From the NCBI GenBank assembly GCA_035290085.1, contig DATDVK010000106.1, positions 1 through 10,667 of the forward strand: a stretch of 10,667 bases of DNA, written 5' to 3'. Positions within the stretch are counted from its first letter, which is position 1. Every line of letters starts with the position of its first letter. Positions 1-6,765 of this stretch are shown here, one piece after another. Under the pieces are notes generated by a model. The model saw only the letters and a list, made by a program, of their open reading frames with translations. It was not told where the DNA came from and did not search any database. The DNA is from GWB1-54-5 sp035290085. Lineage in GTDB: Bacteria; Patescibacteriota; Gracilibacteria; Peribacterales; Peribacteraceae. The translations under genes were made by a program, and so were the position numbers.

Positions 1-910
1 GAAAGAATCAGTGGAAACCTGCATCACGCAGCGAACAAAAGCCGTTATCTGCCAGCATACGTTCGGCATACCGGCTCCGGTAAAAGAGCTGCGGTCACTC
101 TGCGACAAGCATGGCATTGTCCTCATCGAAGACATGGCCCATGTGATTCCTGACCGCTTCGGACCCGAGACAATCGGGAAGTATGGGGATTTCCTCATTT
201 TAAGCTTCGGGCGGGACAAAGCCATTTCGGGCATTGAGGGAGGAGCGGCGATGAGCCGTGATCCGGCAATGGCACGGAAGATCGCCGGGATGGAACAGGC
301 TGCGATCCGTCGGCAATGGTGGGAGGTTGCCCGGTTGCTCGAATACCCGGCGCGGATGTACTCCATTGTCCGGCCCTTAAGCAGCACAGACCTCCTTCGA
401 CCGGTCCTCTGGACAATGCGGCAGCTTCGACTGATCGCGCCGGTCCTGACAGCGGAGGAGAAAGAAGGATCGATGTCTCCACTGCTCAATACAATGCCCA
501 ATGCCTGTGCGGCTCTCGCCCTCGGAGAATTGAAGCGGCTGGAGACGATCAACAATCACCGCCGCACGATCACAGACTTCTTTCTACGGTATGGAAAAGA
601 GCATGGTTGGCCGATGCTGCAAGGAGTGACACCGGGATTCCCTCTTCAGAAATTCCCGCTCTTCGTGAAGGATGCACAGAGGAAGCGTGCAATCCTCAGG
701 AAGGAAAACATCCATCTTAACGACGGGTGGACGAACTGTGTCGTGTGCCCGGAGACCGTGAACATGGACATCATGGACTACCACTGGGGCAAGGATCCCG
801 CTGCAGAAGAGGCTTGCGAGCAAATCCTCTCTCTGCCAACGCATCCGACAATGACAGCAGCCCAAGCAGAGAGCCTCGCGAGGAGGATGGATGAACTGTT
901 GAAAAAATAG
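1..910 (+). CDS. DegT/DnrJ/EryC1/StrS-family PLP aminotransferase (5' end outside window)
   Basis: This is the C-terminal roughly 300 residues of a fold-type I, PLP-dependent sugar aminotransferase family protein. The open frame runs to the left edge (AAA GAA TCA before a GTG at 11), so the gene is partial and the GTG is probably an internal Val. Counting that Val as residue 1, the family marks are IEDMAH with Asp41, expected to pair with the PLP pyridine nitrogen, and SFGRDKAISGIEGG with Lys70 (codon 218-220), the expected Schiff-base lysine. A later segment, PNACAALALGELKRLETINNHRR, matches the usual region after the large domain, and the end reads LSLPTHPTMT, typical of the family C terminus. 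Members usually have 370-400 residues, so about 70-100 are missing here. Such enzymes make amino sugars for surface glycans, but the substrate cannot be read from this fragment. FemAB follows 12 bases downstream, suggesting an envelope operon. Confidence 0.88.
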   Translation, partial: KESVETCITQRTKAVICQHTFGIPAPVKELRSLCDKHGIVLIEDMAHVIPDRFGPETIGKYGDFLILSFGRDKAISGIEGGAAMSRDPAMARKIAGMEQAAIRRQWWEVARLLEYPARMYSIVRPLSSTDLLRPVLWTMRQLRLIAPVLTAEEKEGSMSPLLNTMPNACAALALGELKRLETINNHRRTITDFFLRYGKEHGWPMLQGVTPGFPLQKFPLFVKDAQRKRAILRKENIHLNDGWTNCVVCPETVNMDIMDYHWGKDPAAEEACEQILSLPTHPTMTAAQAESLARRMDELLKK

Positions 911-922
911 CCTCAGCCTGGC

Positions 923-2029
923 ATGTCTCAGTGTGTGAATCGTTCACAGATCTATACGCCTCCACGCCTCTGCGTCTATACTCCAAACGTGACTATTTCC
1001 GAAGCCAAAGACCCATCCTCCTGGGACACCTTCCTCGCAGCACAGCAATTTCGCCCCTTCCTGCAGAGCTGGACTATGGGCGAGGTGTACCGGAGCACGG
1101 GGCAGGAACCGCTGAGACTCGAGGCACGCAGCGGAAATGAGATCGAAGGGATCTGCCAGGCCATCTCTGTCCCTGCACGGCGAGGCAGGCACCTCAGCAT
1201 CCCGTACGGCCCACTCCTCAGACGGAAAGAGGCGCTGGAACCGCTCCTTGCGGAGCTGTGCAGATATGCAAAGGAGCAATGCTGCCTCTTTGTACGCATC
1301 AGCCCGTTTTGGACGAAAAACCAGAGCATACCCGGCGGTAAACCGGCTCCGCTGCATCTGCTTGCTGAGCATCTCTGGTACCTGCCTCTCACACAACCGG
1401 ATGTATGGCAGGACCAGAAGGAGAACGATGAATTGAAACAGCGGAAGGAAGAGGAACTCTTCATGCAACTGAGGAAAACCACTCGGAATCTCGTGCGGCG
1501 CGCAGAGCGTGAAGGGGTGACAGTGGAAGCATCGAGAGATCCCCTCCGGGATTTACCGCTCTTCCTCGCACTCCACGAAGAAACACGGAAACGGCACCAC
1601 TTCACACCGTACACAGATGCATTCTTCCGGGCTCAGGTGGAACTCTTCGCACCACGCAGCGAATGTACCCTCTACCTCGCCCGCTACGGAAATGAAGTTA
1701 TTGCATCCTCCATTCACATGCACATCGCCGGCGAGACGAGTTACCACCATGGAGCGAGCACAGACAAGTACGGCAAAATACCGGCAAGCTACCTGCTGCA
1801 GTGGACAGCCATTACTGATGCACTCAGGCGCGGCGATCACATCTACAATTTCTGGGGCATTGCCCCGGAAGGTGCGAAGAGACACCCGTTCCACGGCGTC
1901 ACGCTGTTCAAGACGGGATTCGGAGGAAAGATGCTGGAGCTCACGCACTGCATGGACGTTCCCCTCTCCCCCCTGTACCATGGAACACGCGTCTTTGAGT
2001 ACATCCGCAAGTGGCGCCGCGGGTTCTAA
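923..2029 (+). CDS. FemAB/FemX-family aminoacyltransferase (peptidoglycan interpeptide bridge type, GNAT fold)
   Basis: This 368-residue protein resembles FemAB enzymes, which use aminoacyl-tRNA to add amino acids to the peptidoglycan stem peptide at the inner face of the membrane. Supporting segments are W34-DTFLAAQQFRPFLQSWTMGE near the N terminus, SIPYGPLLRR near residue 95, LRKTTRNLVRRAEREGV near 180-200, and the hallmark C-terminal stretch SYLLQWTAITDALRRGDHIYNFWGIAP near 290-320. Its length is normal for the family. The 17-20 residues before LRKTTRN (around DQKENDELKQRKEEE) are highly charged and look like an insertion. No Shine-Dalgarno sequence precedes the ATG at 923. An in-frame GTG at 989 (Val23) lies just before the conserved part and is an alternative start. 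The gene lies 12 bases after the aminotransferase and 11 before the next gene. The exact amino acid transferred is unknown. Confidence 0.88.
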   Translation: MSQCVNRSQIYTPPRLCVYTPNVTISEAKDPSSWDTFLAAQQFRPFLQSWTMGEVYRSTGQEPLRLEARSGNEIEGICQAISVPARRGRHLSIPYGPLLRRKEALEPLLAELCRYAKEQCCLFVRISPFWTKNQSIPGGKPAPLHLLAEHLWYLPLTQPDVWQDQKENDELKQRKEEELFMQLRKTTRNLVRRAEREGVTVEASRDPLRDLPLFLALHEETRKRHHFTPYTDAFFRAQVELFAPRSECTLYLARYGNEVIASSIHMHIAGETSYHHGASTDKYGKIPASYLLQWTAITDALRRGDHIYNFWGIAPEGAKRHPFHGVTLFKTGFGGKMLELTHCMDVPLSPLYHGTRVFEYIRKWRRGF

Positions 2030-2040
2030 CCTCCTCCGCT

Positions 2041-2352
2041 ATGTTCAGGAAGCAGAAAGAAGAGAAGAGACTCACCGTCGAGGATAAGCTCGACATCATC
2101 ATCGAGCATCTGCACCGTCTGGATGCGCGTGACCGTCTGCGCACATGGGGCGGGTTCTTCAGGGGATTAATCGGCCTCATACCCATTGTCGTGCTGCTCC
2201 TCAGCATCTGGTACATGTATGAACATGGCGATGAGTTGCTGCAGAAGATCACGCAGCAGGCTGCCAAAGAGGCAGCTGCGATGACGAGCGACAACACCGG
2301 GGAACTCATGAAGAAGATTGAACTCATCTTCCCCGGAGGGGAGCAGCAGTAA
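2041..2352 (+). CDS. Small single-span membrane protein, unknown function
   Basis: This gene encodes 103 residues. The first about 36 are charged and probably helical (MFRKQKEEKRLTVEDKLDII onward). A hydrophobic segment at about 38-59 (GFFRGLIGLIPIVVLLLSIW) fits one membrane span. A polar tail ends in PGGEQQ. The N terminus is strongly basic, which favours an N-in orientation with the tail outside. I chose the ATG at 2041 rather than the in-frame GTG at 2011, because 2011 lies inside femAB and its extra ten residues look like read-through of the spacer. The 11-base spacing after femAB implies co-transcription and perhaps translational coupling. The start is preceded by CCTCCTCC, which is not a ribosome binding site but its complement. 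I recognise no family. A helper or anchor for the FemAB step is possible from context only. Confidence 0.7.
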   Translation: MFRKQKEEKRLTVEDKLDIIIEHLHRLDARDRLRTWGGFFRGLIGLIPIVVLLLSIWYMYEHGDELLQKITQQAAKEAAAMTSDNTGELMKKIELIFPGGEQQ

Positions 2353-2380
2353 CATCCACAGTGAAAGAGAGGAAGTGGAA

Positions 2381-2406
2381 GAAATAGAGGACGAATCCTC
2401 TATTTC
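2381..2406. terminator. Perfect hairpin between convergent genes, likely bidirectional terminator
   Basis: GAAATAGAGG at 2381-2390 pairs exactly with CCTCTATTTC at 2397-2406 around a six-base loop (ACGAAT). It lies between the + strand operon ending at 2352 and the - strand gene ending at 2442, where transcripts converge. No clean U tract follows on either strand: the + side continues GTTCGTTGCC, while the - side is pyrimidine-rich (TTCCACTTCC). Intrinsic termination may therefore be weak or factor-assisted. Confidence 0.65.
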
Positions 2407-2441
2407 GTTCGTTGCCTATGGTTTTCCTCCTTCCTTCAGAA

Positions 2442-3857
2442 CTACTCCTGCCCGTCCACAATATTGAGCACATCTTCTTCGGACATGCTGCCCGTAATCT
2501 GGTAACTCGGCATGCGCAGCAGCTGAGAACGCTCGAACGAACGGAACGGCGAAGAGCCCACACCGAAGAGATACCCCGCTCCTGCTGCAAGATCTTCCAC
2601 ACGCTCGTTGACTCCCCCACTCGGATACGCAATGGCATACACGGGCCTGCCTGCCATCTGCTCGAGGAGCTTCCTGCTCTGCTTCATCTCAAGATCCACT
2701 TGCGCATTGGTGAGGGAACGCAGGTCATCTCCTGTGTGTCCCGCCGACTGAACATCGTGCCCGTTCGCAACAAGGGTGAGGATGTTCTGTTCAGTGATGC
2801 CGTTTATGCCGACTCCCTGCGTCTGGATGAAGAACGTGGCACGCACACCGCTCGCACGCAGGATATCGGAAATCTCCTTCACATTTGTGGCAGTAAGTCC
2901 TGAAATGCCAAGAAGAACACTCTTTGGTTCAAGACGCACATCGCGATCCTCCTGCCGGATGAGCAGGTCTTTGAAATCCTTGAAGGTCATGATGTTCACA
3001 CCTTCCTGCTTCATACGGCTTATGTGCTTCACCAGCACATCTTGCATTCCTTCCTGATCCATACGGTAATGGAGCACAGGGATATCGTAACTTTCCTGCC
3101 GCACAAGGAAATTCGGCAGGAAAGGCTTGAGGTACTGCACAGCCACATACCCTTCTTTGCCCTCAAAAGGAATGCGCGCCCAGACCTGATCCATGCTGAG
3201 CGGCTTCACGATAGCCTGCCCCTTGAGCTCCCCCACCTTATCACTCTCCGCATCGGGTTCTTTGCGGATGTTCAGAAAGCCGAAGTTCACAAAGTACTGG
3301 CCGTCAAATTTTGCCTTCTCCTCAGCCAGTTTCTCCTCCGAGGTCATTTTTGCGATGTATCGGGTGGAAACGTACCCCTCTCTCCCATTGGCCACACGTA
3401 TGTGCGCCCATGCCGCATCATGAAACCCCATGACCGTGAACGCATCGCCCTTCACGAGACGTTCCAGTTGCTCTGCAGTCACCTGCGGAGCTGTACGCAC
3501 ATTCACGAAGGTATTGGTGACGCGGTAGACGTCTTCCCCCGACGTACCGGAACGCACCGCGTTATAGGAATCCACTTGCGACAAATCGAGTACGGGAGGC
3601 CCTTCTTCCTCCGAACCTTCAACCACAAGATGCGGAGTTAGCGTGGCAGCTGTGCCCGTTTCATCCCCCATCACAAGCTCGCGAAAACGAGCGACATCAT
3701 CTTCGGTGAACGCAAATTCCTCCGCTGTTTCTTCCTCGGGTGGAGTGCCTCCGCACCCAGCGAAGAGGATGCCGAAACAGGCAACAAGGAGGAAAGCGAC
3801 GACAGACCTATTGCTCACAGGGTGCCGGGAGCGGCGGCGGGACCGATAGGGGGGCAT
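2442..3857 (-). CDS. Lipoprotein with two SH3b domains and a degenerate NodB (polysaccharide deacetylase-like) domain
   Basis: This 471-residue protein starts with a basic N region, a hydrophobic core and the lipobox LFAGC (Cys35), so it should be lipid-anchored outside the membrane. An acidic linker follows, then two bacterial SH3 domains at about 111-168 and 187-243 (each with an N(V/I)R pattern and an ending like GYV..(R/Q)Y). A NodB-like fold covers about 258-460, opening with IPVLHYRM. SH3b domains often bind cell-wall peptides and NodB enzymes remove acetyl groups from glycans. Here motif 1 (normally TFDDG) reads GISGL at 317-321 with no Asp, and motif 2 (normally H-S/T-x3-H) reads DVQSAGHTGDDL with at most one misplaced His. 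Motif 3 is kept as AYPSGG. The fold is therefore probably a non-catalytic wall-binding or regulatory module. The gene follows argS by 21 bases on the same strand. The ATG at 3857 is used; a GTG at residue 14 would also leave a usable signal peptide. Confidence 0.82.
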   Translation of the reverse strand: MPPYRSRRRSRHPVSNRSVVAFLLVACFGILFAGCGGTPPEEETAEEFAFTEDDVARFRELVMGDETGTAATLTPHLVVEGSEEEGPPVLDLSQVDSYNAVRSGTSGEDVYRVTNTFVNVRTAPQVTAEQLERLVKGDAFTVMGFHDAAWAHIRVANGREGYVSTRYIAKMTSEEKLAEEKAKFDGQYFVNFGFLNIRKEPDAESDKVGELKGQAIVKPLSMDQVWARIPFEGKEGYVAVQYLKPFLPNFLVRQESYDIPVLHYRMDQEGMQDVLVKHISRMKQEGVNIMTFKDFKDLLIRQEDRDVRLEPKSVLLGISGLTATNVKEISDILRASGVRATFFIQTQGVGINGITEQNILTLVANGHDVQSAGHTGDDLRSLTNAQVDLEMKQSRKLLEQMAGRPVYAIAYPSGGVNERVEDLAAGAGYLFGVGSSPFRSFERSQLLRMPSYQITGSMSEEDVLNIVDGQE

Positions 3858-3878
3858 GAGAGAAGGGGGAAAGATGAG

Positions 3879-5573
3879 TTACATGCGGTCAGGAACGCGG
3901 ATGGTCAGGAGCTCCGCGCCTGTCTTGAGTACAGCTGCAGTGCACTGAGTGAGGGCCAGCCGCAGACTGCGCACCGGCTCCTCCGCTTTGAGAATGGGAA
4001 TGTCGTTGTAGAACGTGTTGAAATCCTGGCAGAGCTGAAAGAGGTAATTCGCGAGAATATGCGGCATATGCCCCGCTCTCGCTTCTTCCAGTACCTTCGC
4101 AAACTCCAGGAGCGACTGTGCGAGCGCCCGTTCTTTCCCCGTGAATTCTCCAATGGAATTGGGGAAATCCACCCCACCTGCATCCGCCTTCCGCAGTACT
4201 GAATGCGCACGCGCATGCGTGTACTGGAGGTACGGCGCACTGTTGCCCTCGAAACTGAGCATCTTGCCCCAGTCAAACACCATATCCATCTTGCGATTCT
4301 GGCTCAGCACTCCATAGACCACCGAGCCGACACCCATCATTTCTGCAAGCGTGTCTGCATCGTCAGTCTGTATATGCCCCTCGTGCTCAGCAATCACCTC
4401 TTTAGCCCGAACCACCGCCTCATCCAGCACATGCTCGAGTCGGAGAATATTCCCTTTGCGGGTGCTCATCTTTTTGTCTTTAAAGCTCATTCTCCCAAAA
4501 ACAATGTGCTCCAGCTCCGGAAGATCCCAACCCAATTGTCTGAGCGTGGCAAAGAGCTGCTTAAAGTAGTACTGCTGTGCGACATCAACGACGTAGAGTA
4601 TTTTTTGGGGGTGGAACGTATCGATGCGATAGCGCGCCGTAGCCAGATCGCGCGTGAGGTAGATCGTCGCATCATCAGCCTTAAGTACGATAGCCGGAGA
4701 GAGTTGTGACTCCTCAGGGAACCGGACGACGAGTGCACCCTCTTCCCCCTCGGCAAAAACACGCTTCTTTTTCCCTTCCTCAATAATTGGCTGCATTTTG
4801 TCTTCATAGAAACTCTCGCCGTGCGTGTAGTCGAACGAGACGTGGAGTCGCTCGTAGAGTCTCTCGAGCGCTTCCACCGTAATATGAACAACCTCTTTCC
4901 AGAAAGCCCGAAGTTTCGTATCCCCTCCCTCAATCTTCTTAAATGCCTCCCGCGCCTGATCTTCCAGAGACGTATCGCTCCCCACCTCATCATGAAAACG
5001 AACATACAGTGCAAGTAGATCGTCCAGCGAGCACTCAGCCAGAGGTTTCTCTCCCCATTTCTGGACCGCGACCGCCAGTTTCCCAAATTGCGTTCCCCAA
5101 TCTCCTAAATGATTGATGCCAATAACCTCATATCCCTGATGGCGATACAAATTGGCGAGAGACTGCCCGATCACCGTGGACAGAATATGATGAATCCCCA
5201 GGGGCTTCGCGATGTTTGGAGCCGAGTAATCGATGACGACTGGCGGTTCCTTCCTTTTCACCATCGCCGTGCACGCCTCCCGGGCCCGGGAGAGCTCACG
5301 GAGGAGTGCTGTGGGTGTGAGCCAGACATTCACATACCCAGGACCGGCGACTTCCGCCCGCTGAACATCCGGAAGCTTCGAAAGCGCATCGCAGAGCACC
5401 TGTGCCATCTCCTGAGGGCTCTTCCCCACCTGCCTGCCCAGACGCAATGCTGCAGCAGTGGAGATATCTCCGTGTGCATGATCCTGCGGCCGATGCCAAT
5501 CGAGCAGCGCATTCGTGAGTCCGAATGAATGGCTCAACGCTTGGATAGCCGCATCTGTCACCACCTCATACAT
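3879..5573 (-). CDS. argS: Arginyl-tRNA synthetase
   Basis: This class I aminoacyl-tRNA synthetase charges tRNA-Arg with arginine in the cytoplasm. From the ATG at 5573 it has 564 residues, a normal length. Domains in order are an N-terminal additional domain (about 1-105, ending near GPGYVNVWL), the catalytic core from YSAPNIAKP at 116-124 with NHLGDWGTQFGKL at 154-166, the KMSKS-type loop as KMSTRKGN at 368-375, and the C-terminal DALR anticodon-binding domain containing PYLQYTHARAHSVLRKA around 447-463. The HIGH signature, at 126-129, reads Gly-Ile-His-His. An upstream in-frame ATG at 5633 would add 20 unlikely residues (MLHLALFFEYFFCSACDFSR), and it lies upstream of the start point predicted from the promoter at 5624-5652, so I reject it. 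No Shine-Dalgarno sequence is visible. The SH3b/NodB lipoprotein gene follows 21 bases later and probably shares the transcript. Confidence 0.96.
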   Translation of the reverse strand: MYEVVTDAAIQALSHSFGLTNALLDWHRPQDHAHGDISTAAALRLGRQVGKSPQEMAQVLCDALSKLPDVQRAEVAGPGYVNVWLTPTALLRELSRAREACTAMVKRKEPPVVIDYSAPNIAKPLGIHHILSTVIGQSLANLYRHQGYEVIGINHLGDWGTQFGKLAVAVQKWGEKPLAECSLDDLLALYVRFHDEVGSDTSLEDQAREAFKKIEGGDTKLRAFWKEVVHITVEALERLYERLHVSFDYTHGESFYEDKMQPIIEEGKKKRVFAEGEEGALVVRFPEESQLSPAIVLKADDATIYLTRDLATARYRIDTFHPQKILYVVDVAQQYYFKQLFATLRQLGWDLPELEHIVFGRMSFKDKKMSTRKGNILRLEHVLDEAVVRAKEVIAEHEGHIQTDDADTLAEMMGVGSVVYGVLSQNRKMDMVFDWGKMLSFEGNSAPYLQYTHARAHSVLRKADAGGVDFPNSIGEFTGKERALAQSLLEFAKVLEEARAGHMPHILANYLFQLCQDFNTFYNDIPILKAEEPVRSLRLALTQCTAAVLKTGAELLTIRVPDRM

Positions 5574-5623
5574 CCGTGAAAAATCGCATGCTGAACAAAA
5601 GAAATACTCAAAGAACAAGGCCA

Positions 5624-5652
5624 AATGTAGCACTGAAACTAACTCATGCCAC
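5624..5652 (-). promoter_or_regulatory. Predicted sigma-70-type promoter for argS
   Basis: Reading the - strand, GTGGCA (5652-5647) is separated by 17 bases from TACATT (5629-5624). The bases just before the -10 are TGC, giving an extended -10 (TGnTACATT). The start point would fall near 5617, about 44 bases before the chosen ATG at 5573. The -35 matches the consensus at four of six positions, so this is a moderate prediction. Confidence 0.5.
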
Positions 5653-5699
5653 TTGAAAACAAAATTTGATCTTGCTCACATATTCTACTCATTGTTTGA

Positions 5700-5712
5700 A
5701 CACAAAATGTGT
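5700..5712. repeat. Interrupted palindrome ACACA-N3-TGTGT, possible operator
   Basis: ACACA at 5700-5704 is mirrored by TGTGT at 5708-5712 around AAA, and it overlaps the six-base palindrome GTGCAC at 5711-5716. It lies roughly midway between the two divergent promoters, where a repressor or activator site would be useful. Short dyads are common by chance in AT-rich DNA, so the regulatory role is a guess. Confidence 0.3.
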
Positions 5713-5776
5713 GCACGTTTGTCCACCCCAATCTCAGACAACTTTTGTGCTCAATAGTCCCAAATATTGAACTCTA

Positions 5777-5805
5777 TTGTTATACAGATGAAAAAACGGT
5801 ACAAT
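5777..5805 (+). promoter_or_regulatory. Predicted promoter giving a leaderless lipoprotein transcript
   Basis: TTGTTA (5777-5782) and TACAAT (5800-5805) are 17 bases apart, a near-ideal sigma-70 layout. Seven bases past the -10 falls on position 5812, the A of the ATG chosen for the next gene, so a leaderless mRNA is predicted. This also argues against the in-frame TTG at 5767, which lies upstream of the -35 box. Confidence 0.6.
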
Positions 5806-5811
5806 AATCCG

Positions 5812-6684
5812 ATGAAAAGGATCGCTGCATCCGCACTATTCGTTGGTTTGTTCCTCTCTGCCTGCAGTAGCGAAGCAAAAAATGCAGAAACAGCAGAGGG
5901 ACCGCTCAGAGTGTTCAGTCCCCAGTTGGGGGTTGCTTCCTCATACGTCCTCGCAAATAGAGTACAGAAACTCCCGCATGCCACTCGTCCCAGTCCCACT
6001 ATGGGTATTTTTACAAGCAGCTACCTCGCACAGGGGGCATTTATCTCCGTCCAGGCCGCTATGATCGGCATCCAGGCACAGCAACGACTACTCACAGGCC
6101 AATCGCTCCCCGCAACGAGCGAAACTTTCGCCCTCCTGCAGGAACTCGGAACAGTGCTCCAAGTAAATATCGCCGACATGCTGAATAGGTCCGGCAACCG
6201 GGGAGAAGCACTGGACACGTACATAGAAACCCTCCAGGGAATTGGGAATATCTCTGTGCGGAAGCAGAAGGAATTAGAACAGCAAACTGACTCCTTCAGC
6301 ACACAGGTAAAAGAAGAACGATCCACTGCGCGGGAACTGGAATCTTCCCTCCGGGAAATCCTCAGGAATGGAGACTACGGCCGCGCAGCCACCGTACAGG
6401 AACAAATTACCGAAGCCCAGGCTCAGCTTGCCCAGACGGAAGCGAAACTAGACCAGGCGAAAGATGTCCTGGACCGCTTTGACGAGCTGCTGGAAATAGC
6501 GGAGGAGAGGTTGACAGCAATCGGAAACAACCGCGAAGTGCTCATTGCAGGCCTCCGGGTACTGGATGTGCCAGGTATAGAAGACTTAGGGATTCTCGAC
6601 CAAGGGAAACCATTCCGCCGCAGCAAATCAAAAAGCGGCGAGACCGACGATATCTTCGGATCCGAGTTCATCCAAAAGAAGTAG
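5812..6684 (+). CDS. Coiled-coil lipoprotein, unknown function
   Basis: This gene encodes 290 residues. MKRIAASALFVGLFLSAC is a classical lipoprotein signal with lipobox LSAC (Cys18), so the mature protein should be anchored to the outer face of the membrane. Residues about 40-145 are mixed and helical-looking (YLAQGAFISVQAAMIGIQAQ, then LGTVLQVNIADMLNRSGNRG). Residues about 148-235 are rich in Glu, Gln, Lys and Ala with heptad-like spacing (QVKEERSTARELESSLREIL, QEQITEAQAQLAQTEAKLDQ) and probably form a coiled coil. The end is basic and then acidic (KPFRRSKSKSGETDDIFGSE). I recognise no family. It lies just upstream of the VirB4-like gene on the same strand but has its own promoter, and the VirB4-like gene has another. 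An envelope partner of that ATPase system is possible by position only. Confidence 0.75.
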   Translation: MKRIAASALFVGLFLSACSSEAKNAETAEGPLRVFSPQLGVASSYVLANRVQKLPHATRPSPTMGIFTSSYLAQGAFISVQAAMIGIQAQQRLLTGQSLPATSETFALLQELGTVLQVNIADMLNRSGNRGEALDTYIETLQGIGNISVRKQKELEQQTDSFSTQVKEERSTARELESSLREILRNGDYGRAATVQEQITEAQAQLAQTEAKLDQAKDVLDRFDELLEIAEERLTAIGNNREVLIAGLRVLDVPGIEDLGILDQGKPFRRSKSKSGETDDIFGSEFIQKK

Positions 6685-6702
6685 GCAGAGTACATCCACA
6701 GA

Positions 6703-6731
6703 TTGCCCCAAAACTCTATTTCTGGTACAAT
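6703..6731 (+). promoter_or_regulatory. Predicted promoter for the VirB4-like gene
   Basis: TTGCCC (6703-6708) and TACAAT (6726-6731) are 17 bases apart, and TGG before the -10 makes it an extended -10. The start point is expected near 6738, leaving a leader of about 28 bases before the ATG at 6766. The in-frame TTG at 6703 coincides with the -35 box, so it is unlikely to be the translation start. Confidence 0.6.
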
Positions 6732-6765
6732 AGAAAGATTTTACTGTCCGTGCATTCCCTCTCCC

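Larger units (their letters stand above)
5574..5811. other. AT-rich divergent intergenic region between argS and the coiled-coil lipoprotein gene
   Basis: About 238 bases separate two divergent starts, and the region is clearly richer in A and T than the genes around it. It holds the predicted argS promoter, the lipoprotein promoter, and an interrupted palindrome at 5700-5712. A seven-base arm CACAAAA (5701-5707) also recurs inverted as TTTTGTG (5743-5749). I see no RNA gene and no convincing small reading frame here. Confidence 0.6.

Noticed and set aside
5574..5633. Twenty-residue N-terminal extension of ArgRS from the ATG at 5633
   Set aside because: The extension is hydrophobic and Cys/Phe-rich, unlike ArgRS N termini, and begins upstream of the start point predicted from the promoter at 5624-5652.
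5515..5757. 80-codon + strand frame covering the argS start and the intergenic region
   Set aside because: It is antisense to the conserved N-terminal domain of ArgRS and its residues resemble random translation of AT-rich DNA.
2351..6701. Shared ten bases ACATCCACAG just after the stops of the small membrane protein (near 2352) and of the coiled-coil lipoprotein (near 6692)
   Set aside because: A ten-base match in 10.7 kb is plausible by chance and neither copy has symmetry or a conserved context.
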